This document shows, piece by piece, positions 53,277 through 60,600 of a DNA stretch of 64,000 bases. The stretch is from Streptomyces humi (GTDB lineage Bacteria; Actinomycetota; Actinomycetes; Streptomycetales; Streptomycetaceae). The notes below the pieces were generated by a model that did no database searches, had not been told where the DNA came from, and was given only the letters and a program-made list of their open reading frames with translations. Positions within the stretch are counted from its first letter, which is position 1, and the number at the start of each line of letters is the position of its first letter. A program made the position numbers and the translations under genes. The stretch covers positions 124,001 through 188,000 of the forward strand of contig NZ_LBMU02000029.1 in NCBI RefSeq assembly GCF_001005085.2, read 5' to 3'.

Positions 53277-53756
53277 GTGCGCCGCGCCGTCTGTCCCGGG
53301 TCGTTCGACCCGATCACCAACGGACACCTCGACATCATTGCCCGTGCCTCCCGTCTGTACGACGAGGTCTACGTCGCCGTGATGATCAACAAGTCCAAGA
53401 AGGGCCTGTTCGAGATCGACGAGCGGATCGACCTGATCCGCACGGTCACCGCCGACTACGGGAACGTCCGGGTCGAGGCCTTCCACGGCCTCCTCGTCGA
53501 CTTCTGCAAGCAGCGCGAGATCCCCGCCATCGTCAAGGGTCTCCGTGCCGTCAGCGACTTCGACTACGAACTCCAGATGGCCCAGATGAACAACGGCCTG
53601 TCGGGCGTCGAGACGCTGTTCGTGCCGACCAACCCCACCTACAGCTTCCTCTCCTCCTCGCTGGTCAAGGAGGTCGCCCAGTGGGGCGGCGACGTCTCGC
53701 ACCTGGTTCCCCCGCCCGTCCTCGAAGCCCTCAACAAGCGTCTCGACAGGGACTGA
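53277..53756 (+). CDS. coaD: Phosphopantetheine adenylyltransferase
   Basis: 159 residues from GTG 53277, supported by GAGGGA six bases upstream. An in-frame ATG at 53247 overlapping the rsmD stop is possible but has no SD. CPGSFDPITNGHLDIIARA carries the nucleotidyltransferase (T/HxGH) motif, and YSFLSSSLVKEVA holds the second ATP-binding segment. It makes dephospho-CoA. Confidence 0.96.
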   Translation: MRRAVCPGSFDPITNGHLDIIARASRLYDEVYVAVMINKSKKGLFEIDERIDLIRTVTADYGNVRVEAFHGLLVDFCKQREIPAIVKGLRAVSDFDYELQMAQMNNGLSGVETLFVPTNPTYSFLSSSLVKEVAQWGGDVSHLVPPPVLEALNKRLDRD

Positions 53757-53810
53757 TGGGGCTACAGTCGTCCCGTCCGTCTCCAACCCTGTAGAGAGTG
53801 GCGAGCACAG

Positions 53811-54905
53811 GTGGACGTGCAGAAGAAGCTCGACGAGATCGTGGCCTCGGTCTCGGGCGCCAGGTCCATGCCCATGTCGGCGTCGTGCGTGGTCAACCGC
53901 GCCGACCTGCTCGCGATGCTGGAAGAGCTGCGCCAGGCGCTGCCCGGCTCCCTCGCGCAGGCCCAGGAGCTGATCGGCGACCGGGACCAGATGGTCGAGC
54001 AGGCCCGGATGGAGGCCGAGCGGATCATCGAGACCGCGCACGCCGAACGCGGCTCGCTGATCTCGGACACCGAGGTGGCCCGGCGCTCCCAGACCGAGGC
54101 CGACCGGATCCTCGCCGAGGCCCGTCAGGAGGCCGAGGAGGTCCGCGCCGACGCCGACGACTACGTCGACTCCAAGCTCGCCAACTTCGAGGTCGTCCTC
54201 ACCAAGACGCTCGGCTCGGTCGGCCGCGGCCGCGAGAAGCTGCTCGGCACCGGCCCCGGCCTCGACGAGCAGGGCTACGAGGACGAGGACGCGCCCGAGC
54301 GCAGCCACGACCCCGAGACCCTGCGCCGGGACGCCGACGCCTACGTGGACGCCAAGCTGGGCGCCTTCGAGGCGGTCCTCGCCAAGACCCTGGAGGCGGT
54401 CGGCAAGGGCCGCGCCAAGCTGCACGGCCGGATCGCCACCGACGCCCTCGGCGCGCTGGCCGACGACAACACGACCTTCCAGCACTCCAGCGACGCCGAC
54501 TACCTCGCCGACCTGGCGGCCCTCGCCGACCAGGAGGACCGGGCGGCGGCGCAGGCCGAGCAGCCCGCCGCCGCGCAGCAGCAGCCGTCGTACGACCAGC
54601 AGCCGGTGCAGCAGCCCGTGGCGCAGGATCCGTACGGCTATCCGCAACAGCAGCAGCCCGCGTACGCCCAGCAGGACGGGTACGGCTACCAGCAGGACCC
54701 CTACGGCTACCAGCAGGCGGATCCGTACGCCGCCGCCTACCAGGGCTACGACACCGGCCAGCAGCCCGTCTACGACCCCCAGCAGCAGCCGGCCGTGCAG
54801 CACCAGGCGCACCAGTCGTACGATCTCGACGAGACCAGCCTCTTCGACACCGGCATGATCACGCCGGAGCAGTTGAGGGCCTACGAGCAGGGCCGGGGAC
54901 TGTAG
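53811..54905 (+). CDS. DivIVA-like coiled-coil protein with Gln/Tyr-rich tail
   Basis: 364 residues from GTG 53811. An N-terminal coiled coil (LLAMLEELRQALPGSLAQAQELIGDRDQMVEQ, RILAEARQEAEEVRADAD) is followed by an internal duplication of about 30 residues. DADDYVDSKLANFEVVLTKT recurs as DADAYVDAKLGAFEAVLAKT, each ending GREKL/GRAKL. The C-terminal 120 residues are a disordered QQ/PYGY-rich region ending in DETSLFDTGMITPEQLRAYE. It resembles DivIVA-type cell-pole or cell-division proteins of Streptomyces. The exact role is not established here. Confidence 0.82.
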   Translation: MDVQKKLDEIVASVSGARSMPMSASCVVNRADLLAMLEELRQALPGSLAQAQELIGDRDQMVEQARMEAERIIETAHAERGSLISDTEVARRSQTEADRILAEARQEAEEVRADADDYVDSKLANFEVVLTKTLGSVGRGREKLLGTGPGLDEQGYEDEDAPERSHDPETLRRDADAYVDAKLGAFEAVLAKTLEAVGKGRAKLHGRIATDALGALADDNTTFQHSSDADYLADLAALADQEDRAAAQAEQPAAAQQQPSYDQQPVQQPVAQDPYGYPQQQQPAYAQQDGYGYQQDPYGYQQADPYAAAYQGYDTGQQPVYDPQQQPAVQHQAHQSYDLDETSLFDTGMITPEQLRAYEQGRGL

Positions 54906-54939
54906 CCGGGACTGCGGGAGCGGGCCGGAGCCGGCCGGA

Positions 54940-54969
54940 TTGGGCCGACAGCGAAAGGTCCAGTATCCT
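54940..54969 (+). promoter_or_regulatory. Candidate promoter of yceD-rpmF-rnc group
   Basis: TTGGGC (54940-54945), 18-nt spacer, TATCCT (54964-54969), about 90 bp before the DUF177 start. Confidence 0.4.
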
Positions 54970-55058
54970 GGCTCTTCGGTCGCGTCTACGTCCGCGATCA
55001 ACGCTGCCCGGAGACCTCTCCGGCGGCGCCCCTCTGAGCTCGAAGATCGAAAGCAGGA

Positions 55059-55709
55059 ATGGCTCCTCACGCGCGCCTCGACCACCGCAACCCGTTCGTG
55101 TTCGACACACACGAGCTGGGGCGGCGTCCCGGTGCGCTTCAGCGCCTGACCCGCACGGTCGACGCTCCCCAGGACTTCGGTATCAAGGGAGTCATCGGAG
55201 TGCCGGAAGGCGCCCCGGTGGAGCTCGAACTCCGGCTCGAGTCGGTCATGGAAGGTGTGCTCGTCACCGGCACCGCCCGTGCACAGGCCGAGGGGGAGTG
55301 CGTAAGGTGTCTGGAGCCGGTCGGGCAGGAGCTCGAAGCGGACTTCCAGGAACTGTTCTCGTACCCTGACGCCGACGACCGGGGCCGCGTGATCGCGGAA
55401 CCGGGCGACGACGCCGAGGACGACGAGGACAGGTACTTCATCGAGGACGGCCTGTTCGACCTCGAACCCGTGCTGCGTGATGCGGTGGTGCTCGCACTGC
55501 CGATGCAGCCGGTGTGCCAGGACGACTGTCTGGGCCTGTGCTCCGAGTGCGGAGCCCGGCTCACGGACGACCCGGACCACCACCATGACGCCGTCGACAT
55601 CCGTTGGGCGGCTTTGCAGGGACTCGCCGGTTCCATGAAGGACGGCGAGAAGGACGAGATGAGCGGCGCTGACGCGGAAGCGGGCGTCGACGAGAAGCAG
55701 GAGAAGTAG
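55059..55709 (+). CDS. DUF177 (YceD) family protein
   Basis: 216 residues. [19 protein letters not shown] at the N-terminus, [11 protein letters not shown] and [16 protein letters not shown] (four Cys, probably metal-binding), ending in an acidic tail. DUF177 genes sit directly upstream of rpmF across bacteria and are linked to 23S rRNA or L32 accumulation. The ATG at 55059 has only a close-set AGGA, so translation may be modest. Function is by association. Confidence 0.88.
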   Translation: MAPHARLDHRNPFVFDTHELGRRPGALQRLTRTVDAPQDFGIKGVIGVPEGAPVELELRLESVMEGVLVTGTARAQAEGECVRCLEPVGQELEADFQELFSYPDADDRGRVIAEPGDDAEDDEDRYFIEDGLFDLEPVLRDAVVLALPMQPVCQDDCLGLCSECGARLTDDPDHHHDAVDIRWAALQGLAGSMKDGEKDEMSGADAEAGVDEKQEK

Positions 55710-55711
55710 CC

Positions 55712-55885
55712 GTGGCTGTTCCGAAGCGGAAGATGTCGCGCAGCAACACGCGCCACCGCCGGTCGCAGTGGAAGGCTGCGGTCCCCACCCTGGTTGCGTG
55801 CGAGCGCTGCCACGAGCCCAAGCAGCAGCACATCGCGTGCCCGTCTTGCGGCACCTACAACAAGCGCCAGGTCCTCGAAGTCTGA
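55712..55885 (+). CDS. rpmF: 50S ribosomal protein L32
   Basis: 57 residues from GTG 55712, 2 bp after the DUF177 stop. [20 protein letters not shown] is the L32 N-terminus. CERC and CPSC form the zinc ribbon. This is the classic yceD-rpmF pairing, followed 8 bp later by rnc. Confidence 0.95.
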   Translation: MAVPKRKMSRSNTRHRRSQWKAAVPTLVACERCHEPKQQHIACPSCGTYNKRQVLEV

Positions 55886-55893
55886 GCGGCCAG

Positions 55894-56745
55894 GTGAGAG
55901 GCACTGTGTCCAGTCCCAAGAAGGGCGAAGAGCCCAAGGCGGACCCGTCCGCCAAGAAGAAGGCGGACAGCACGGCCTCGTCCCACACGCTTCTGGAAGG
56001 GCGGCTCGGCTACAAGCTCGAGTCCGCCCTTCTGGTGCGTGCACTGACCCACCGTTCCTACGCGTACGAGAACGGCGGTCTGCCGACGAACGAGCGGCTG
56101 GAGTTCCTCGGTGACTCCGTCCTCGGTCTCGTCGTGACGGACACGCTGTACAACACCCACCCGGACCTGCCGGAGGGCCAGCTGGCCAAGCTCCGGGCCG
56201 CGGTGGTGAACTCGCGTGCGCTCGCGGAGGTGGGCCGCGGACTCGACCTGGGCTCCTTCATCCGGCTCGGCCGTGGTGAAGAGGGCACGGGCGGCCGGGA
56301 CAAGGCGTCCATCCTCGCCGACACCCTGGAAGCGGTGATCGGCGCGGTCTATCTCGACCAGGGCCTCGATTCGGCGTCCGAGCTGGTGCACCGGCTCTTC
56401 GACCCGCTGATCGAGAAGTCCTCGAACCTCGGAGCCGGCCTGGACTGGAAGACCAGTCTCCAGGAGCTCACCGCGACGGAGGGCCTCGGCGTGCCCGAGT
56501 ACCTGGTCACGGAGACCGGCCCCGACCACGAGAAGACCTTCACTGCTGCCGCCCGCGTCGGAGGCGTCTCGTACGGCACCGGCACCGGCCGCAGCAAGAA
56601 GGAGGCGGAGCAGCAAGCCGCCGAGTCCGCGTGGCGCGCGATCCGCGCCGCGGCGGACGAGCGGGCCGAGGCCGCGGCAGCCGAGCAGGCCGCCGCAGCC
56701 GAGGCCGAGAAGGACGACGACCCGTCGTCCACCGCCTCCGCCTGA
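55894..56745 (+). CDS. rnc: Ribonuclease III (AbsB)
   Basis: 283 residues from GTG 55894 (RGTVSSPKK); GTG 55906 is a shorter option with a closer GAGAGG. A disordered Lys-rich head is followed by the RNase III domain with the signature [13 protein letters not shown] and the downstream acidic [19 protein letters not shown] dsRNA-binding domain follows ([14 protein letters not shown]... [20 protein letters not shown]), then an Ala/Glu tail. In Streptomyces this enzyme (absB) processes rRNA and also affects antibiotic production. A 17-bp terminator follows. Confidence 0.96.
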   Translation: MRGTVSSPKKGEEPKADPSAKKKADSTASSHTLLEGRLGYKLESALLVRALTHRSYAYENGGLPTNERLEFLGDSVLGLVVTDTLYNTHPDLPEGQLAKLRAAVVNSRALAEVGRGLDLGSFIRLGRGEEGTGGRDKASILADTLEAVIGAVYLDQGLDSASELVHRLFDPLIEKSSNLGAGLDWKTSLQELTATEGLGVPEYLVTETGPDHEKTFTAAARVGGVSYGTGTGRSKKEAEQQAAESAWRAIRAAADERAEAAAAEQAAAAEAEKDDDPSSTASA

Positions 56746-56757
56746 CGAACAGCGCAG

Positions 56758-56799
56758 TCCGAGCGCCCGCCCCGGCATCTGACGGGGCGGGCGCTCGGA
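56758..56799 (+). terminator. Perfect 17-bp terminator after rnc
   Basis: Arms 56758-56774 (TCCGAGCGCCCGCCCCG) and 56783-56799 pair perfectly around an 8-nt loop, 13 bp after the rnc stop. Confidence 0.85.
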
Positions 56800-56829
56800 G
56801 TCTTCCACGGTCCTGGAACGGGAGCCCCG

Positions 56830-57690
56830 ATGCCCGAACTGCCCGAGGTCGAGGTCGTACGGCGCGGCCTGGAGCGGTGGGTCGCCCACCGGGTCGTAGC
56901 CGAGACCGAGGTACTGCACCCGCGTGCCGTACGACGCCACGTGGCCGGCGCCGACGACTTCGCGCACCGGCTCAAGGGCCACCGTGTCGGCACTCCGAGC
57001 CGGCGCGGCAAGTACCTGTGGCTGCCGCTGGAGGACACGAACCAGTCGGTCCTCGCTCATCTCGGCATGAGCGGTCAGCTGCTGGTCCAGCAGCACGCGG
57101 CACCGGACGAGAAGCACCTGCGCATCCGGGTCCGGTTCGCGGACGGCCTCGGCACCGAACTCCGCTTCGTCGACCAACGCACCTTCGGCGGGCTGTCGTT
57201 GCACGACAACACCCTCGACGGGCTGCCCGACGTCATCGCGCACATCGCCCGCGACCCCCTCGACCCGCTGTTCGACGACGAGGCCTTCCACCAGGCGCTG
57301 CGCCGGAAGCGGTCCACCATCAAAAGGGCCCTGCTGGACCAGTCGTTGATCAGCGGGGTCGGCAACATCTACGCGGACGAGGCGCTCTGGCGCGCACGCC
57401 TGCACTACGAACGCCCGACCGCCGGTTTCACCCGCCCCCGCACCACGGAACTCCTCGGCCATGTGCGGGACGTGATGAACGCGGCCCTGGCGGTCGGCGG
57501 CACCAGCTTCGACAGTCTCTACGTCAACGTGAACGGCGAGTCGGGGTACTTCGACCGCTCCCTGGACGCGTACGGCCGGGAGGGGCTGCCCTGCCGGCGC
57601 TGCGGTACGCCGATGCGCAGGCGGCCCTGGATGAACCGGTCCAGCTACTTCTGCCCGAAGTGTCAGCGCGCGCCGCGCGTCTCGTCGTGA
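56830..57690 (+). CDS. mutM: Formamidopyrimidine-DNA glycosylase
   Basis: 286 residues. The N-terminus [13 protein letters not shown] supplies the catalytic Pro and Glu after Met removal; [10 protein letters not shown] and the DNA-binding loop Lys are present. The C-terminal zinc finger is [11 protein letters not shown] followed by YFCPKCQ. It excises 8-oxoguanine and ring-opened purines. The last 28 bp overlap, antisense, the end of the HxlR gene. Confidence 0.96.
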   Translation: MPELPEVEVVRRGLERWVAHRVVAETEVLHPRAVRRHVAGADDFAHRLKGHRVGTPSRRGKYLWLPLEDTNQSVLAHLGMSGQLLVQQHAAPDEKHLRIRVRFADGLGTELRFVDQRTFGGLSLHDNTLDGLPDVIAHIARDPLDPLFDDEAFHQALRRKRSTIKRALLDQSLISGVGNIYADEALWRARLHYERPTAGFTRPRTTELLGHVRDVMNAALAVGGTSFDSLYVNVNGESGYFDRSLDAYGREGLPCRRCGTPMRRRPWMNRSSYFCPKCQRAPRVSS

Positions 57691-58064
57691 CGCACCCGGG
57701 CGGCCAGCACCTCGTCCATCCGGCTCTCCACGAAGTGCACGACGGACAGCAGGCGTTCGGCGACCTCGTGACCGAGCGGGGTGAGTTCGTAGTCGACGCG
57801 CGGCGGGTTGGTCGGCTGCGCCTCGCGGAGCACCAGGCCGTCGCGCTCCAGGGCCTGGAGCGTCTGGGAGAGCATCTTCTCGCTGACACCGTCGACCCGG
57901 CGGCGCAGTTCGTTGAACCGGAACGACCCCTCGTGCAGGGCGCTGAGCGTGAGTCCGCCCCAGCGGCCCATGACGTGTTCGAGGGTGGTGCGCGAGGGGC
58001 AGGCCCTGGCGAAGGCGTCGTACGGAGGGGGCGTCTCCTCGGCGCGGTCCTGGGTGACGGTCAT
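57663..58064 (-). CDS. HxlR-family transcriptional regulator
   Basis: 133 residues. [57 protein letters not shown] is the HxlR winged helix; [12 protein letters not shown] follows. The single Cys near the N-terminal helix (ACPSR) is at the position used by redox-sensing members such as YodB and HypR. A 13-bp perfect dyad lies 35 bp upstream of its start and is a good autoregulatory operator candidate. Confidence 0.9.
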   Translation of the reverse strand: MTVTQDRAEETPPPYDAFARACPSRTTLEHVMGRWGGLTLSALHEGSFRFNELRRRVDGVSEKMLSQTLQALERDGLVLREAQPTNPPRVDYELTPLGHEVAERLLSVVHFVESRMDEVLAARVRHDETRGAR

Positions 58065-58086
58065 GGACCAAGGGTACGGGAACGCA

Positions 58087-58128
58087 GCGCTAACTGACAG
58101 GGTGCGCTAACCGTCGGTTAGCGCACCC
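58087..58128. promoter_or_regulatory. HxlR operator candidate / hairpin
   Basis: GGGTGCGCTAACC-GTC-GGTTAGCGCACCC (58100-58128) is a perfect 13-bp dyad, and an extra GCGCTAAC half-site lies at 58087-58094. It stands between the HxlR start and the end of the CAP gene, so it could be the HxlR operator, the CAP-gene terminator, or both. Confidence 0.65.
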
Positions 58129-58154
58129 CGTGCCGAGCGGCCCGCGGGCCGGGC

Positions 58155-59288
58155 TCAGTACCCGAAGTCCTGCGTCCACCACGGGCCGCCCGCGCCGAAG
58201 TGCACGCCGACGCCGAGGGTCTTGAAGTCGCAGTTCAGGATGTTGGCACGGTGGCCTTCGCTGTTCATCCAGGCGTCCATGACGGCCTGGGCGTCGGCCT
58301 GGCCCCGGGCTATGTTCTCGCCGCCGAGGTTGGATATGCCGGCCGCCGCGGCCCGGTCCCACGGCGTCTTGCCGTCCGGGTCGGTGTGGTCGAAGAAGTC
58401 CCGTGCCGCCATGTCCTCGCTGAACGTCTCGGCCAGCTTGGTCAGCGAGGAGTTCGCGGACAGCGCGCTGCACCCGACCTTGGCCCGCTCCTCGTTCACC
58501 AGCTTCAGCACCTCGGCCTCGGCGGCGGCCGCCTGGGACACGGTGATCGGCGCGGCCGCCCGGGCCGGCGCCTTGGTGGCCGTGCTGGAGGGCGCCGCCG
58601 CCGGCTTCTCCGTGGACGGCGTGGCGCTGGGCGTGGGCTTCTCGGCAGCCGGCTTCGTCGGGGTGGGCGAAGCGGAGGCGGACTTGGAGGCCGACGCGGA
58701 CGCGGAGGCCGGTGCGGTCGGCGAGGCGGAGCGCTGGGTGTCCTGGCTGGTCGAGGAACCGGTGCCGCGGCTCTCGGCGCTGCCGGAGGTGCCGCCCTGC
58801 TCGGAGGCCGTGTTGCTGGGCACGCCGGCGGCCTGCACCCGGTCGCCGCCGGTGCTGCTGGTGCCGCCGAGCTTGTAGTTCTCCAGGCCCGGCACCACAC
58901 CGGCGGCCACCGCGACGGTGCCGATGGCGACGGCGGCCGAGACCCCGAGCAGACCCGTGGCGACGGGCCGCCCGCCCTTCTTCCGGCGCCGGTGCCCGCC
59001 GCCGGAGGGGGAGCCGTCGGCCGGAGTGAACTCCTCGGCGGGAAAGGCGGTGGTGTCCATGAAACGGGCGTAGTCGCCCTCGGTGGCGAACAGGTATGCC
59101 GAGCTGCGCGCGTTGGTGTCGGAGTACTCCTCCTGGTGCAGGTAGGGCGCGGTGCCCGTGCCGAACCGGAGGGCCGCGTAAGAGTCCTGCGAGTCGTGGC
59201 CGCCCGCGTACGGGTCGTTGTGCTCCGTGACCCCCGTGGCGCGGCCCGTGGCGGCGCGGCCGGCGGCGGAGCGTCGGTGGCGTCCCAT
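58155..59288 (-). CDS. CAP-domain (SCP/PR-1-like) membrane-anchored protein
   Basis: 377 residues. A hydrophilic N-terminal region of about 105 residues (HGxD-rich, ending GGHRRRKKGG) precedes one membrane helix (about 108-132, VATGLLGVSAAVAIGTVAVAAG). A long Ser/Thr/Pro/Ala/Lys linker follows, then a C-terminal CAP domain with VLKLVNEERAKVGCSALSANSSL, HTDPDGKTPWDR, GENIARGQ, WMNSEGHRANIL and WWTQDFGY. The CAP domain should face outside. Ligand or enzymatic role unknown. Confidence 0.9.
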   Translation of the reverse strand: MGRHRRSAAGRAATGRATGVTEHNDPYAGGHDSQDSYAALRFGTGTAPYLHQEEYSDTNARSSAYLFATEGDYARFMDTTAFPAEEFTPADGSPSGGGHRRRKKGGRPVATGLLGVSAAVAIGTVAVAAGVVPGLENYKLGGTSSTGGDRVQAAGVPSNTASEQGGTSGSAESRGTGSSTSQDTQRSASPTAPASASASASKSASASPTPTKPAAEKPTPSATPSTEKPAAAPSSTATKAPARAAAPITVSQAAAAEAEVLKLVNEERAKVGCSALSANSSLTKLAETFSEDMAARDFFDHTDPDGKTPWDRAAAAGISNLGGENIARGQADAQAVMDAWMNSEGHRANILNCDFKTLGVGVHFGAGGPWWTQDFGY

Positions 59289-59368
59289 GTCCTTGCCTTC
59301 TTCCCTCGTCCTCGCGGTCGGGGCCGACCAGGGGCCGATGTGGCCAATGACTCCTTCTGGTCAACCAG

Positions 59369-59388
59369 ACTCACTCGATCGAGTGAGT
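59369..59388. promoter_or_regulatory. Perfect 20-bp palindrome between CAP gene and acylphosphatase
   Basis: ACTCACTCGATCGAGTGAGT reads identically on both strands. A second small palindrome TCATATGA (59390-59397) is adjacent. It is about 80 bp upstream of the CAP gene. Strong operator candidate; regulator unknown. Confidence 0.65.
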
Positions 59389-59465
59389 TTCATATGAGAT
59401 TCATTGGAGGGGGACGGTACCGCATGGCGCTGGGGGAGGCAGTGTCCCGAGTGACATTGGCCGGT

Positions 59466-59478
59466 TAGGTTGCACCCA
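59466..59478 (+). promoter_or_regulatory. -10-like hexamer implying leaderless acylphosphatase mRNA
   Basis: TAGGTT (59466-59471) lies 6 nt before ATG 59478, and there is no Shine-Dalgarno sequence. Confidence 0.4.
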
Positions 59479-59759
59479 TGAGCGAGGATGTGCGACTGGT
59501 CGCCTGGGTCCGTGGACGAGTGCAGGGCGTGGGATTCCGCTGGTTCACGCGGGCCAAGGCACTGGAGATCGGCGGGCTGAGTGGTTTTGCTCTCAATTTG
59601 GGCGACGGTCGCGTACAGGTGGTCGCGGAGGGCTCCCGCAAGGGCTGCGAAGGTCTGCTCGACTGGCTCCAGGGCGATGACACGCCCGGGCGGGTCGACG
59701 GTGTCACCGAGATCTGGGACACACCCCGCGGCGGCTACGACGGCTTCGCCATCCGCTGA
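59478..59759 (+). CDS. acyP: Acylphosphatase
   Basis: 93 residues. [21 protein letters not shown] is the acylphosphatase signature with the catalytic Arg; the catalytic Asn lies in [18 protein letters not shown]. It hydrolyses acyl phosphates such as acetyl phosphate and 1,3-bisphosphoglycerate. Small acylphosphatase genes upstream of smc are part of the usual streptomycete order here. Confidence 0.93.
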   Translation: MSEDVRLVAWVRGRVQGVGFRWFTRAKALEIGGLSGFALNLGDGRVQVVAEGSRKGCEGLLDWLQGDDTPGRVDGVTEIWDTPRGGYDGFAIR

Positions 59760-60139
59760 GTCCGCGCGGTGAAGGACCCGGACGGAAGCGGAGCGAACTG
59801 CCACCGGCATGTGCCTGGAGCAGAAAGGGCCTGGTGGTTGCCAAGAAGCGCGCGCCGTGGCAGGCTCCGCTGATACGCCTGACCGTCACGCCCTGAGGGC
59901 CCCGCAGGAGTCGCAGCGCCGCCCGCCAGGGCCGCGTTCCCCCGGGTTCGCCCGCCAATACGGGGCGTGATCGTGTTGACCGTCAAACTTTTTGGTGAGA
60001 CGCTGAAAGCCCCGCGCACCTTAGCTGTTTGGCATGGCGCAACAGTCGAGCAACACTCGGATGTGTCAAGCACCGCGGGTGCGATCCCTCACGACCCACA
60101 CCGCTTCGGTCGGTCACTCAGTGTGGAGGACCATCCATC
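59760..60139. other. Gene-free region upstream of the small coiled-coil gene
   Basis: 380 bp. No supported gene. A somewhat AT-richer block around 59970-60035 (with TCAAACTTTTTGG) probably contains a promoter, but I could not define a consistent -35/-10 pair. Confidence 0.35.
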
Positions 60140-60343
60140 ATGGCAAAGGCGCTTCTCGGTTACGTCGGCGGCTCCGACCCGCGACTCCTCGCCGAGATGC
60201 GACGGCTCCAGCAGCGTGTCCAGGACCTCGAGTCCGAGCTCGGCCGGATCCAGGCCGAGAACGACGCACTGACGGCTGCCGCTTCTCACGACAGGATCAT
60301 GGAGAGCATCGACGCGAACCAGGCGGAGCCTGCGCTCACCTGA
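60140..60343 (+). CDS. Small conserved coiled-coil protein
   Basis: 67 residues from ATG 60140 (GGAGG about 10 nt upstream). After KALLGYVGGSDPRLLAE it forms a heptad coiled coil (MRRLQQRVQDLESELGRIQAENDALT, about 20-46). No known domain. The location just before smc and the typical codon usage suggest a conserved streptomycete protein. A U-tailed terminator follows. Confidence 0.75.
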   Translation: MAKALLGYVGGSDPRLLAEMRRLQQRVQDLESELGRIQAENDALTAAASHDRIMESIDANQAEPALT

Positions 60344-60417
60344 TTGCTGCATCGCTCCACAACAGCACATGCGGCGATCGGGCAGCCCTTTCAACCGCTT
60401 CAGTTGTCAAGATTTGC

Positions 60418-60446
60418 AAGGGACGCCCCGGCGTCCCTTCTTTCTT
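60418..60446 (+). terminator. Terminator with T-rich tail
   Basis: AAGGGACGCC and GGCGTCCCTT (60418-60439) form a 9-10 bp stem with a tight loop, followed by CTTTCTT. Confidence 0.8.
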
Positions 60447-60600
60447 GGCTTTCCCGCCCCCCGTGTCCCCGCCCGCTTGTAGCCCCGCGCATCCTTTCAC
60501 CGTCTTTAACGTCTGGTGTGCCCTGCATGTTCATACGCGAAACCGCGGGGTTGCGAGGCATCGTGGAGTGGGGTAGCGGCGGCGGGTAGAGTCCAGCGGC

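Noticed and set aside
53271-55988. 905-codon minus-strand frame over coaD to rpmF
   Set aside because: Spans four well-identified plus-strand genes and has no domain of its own.
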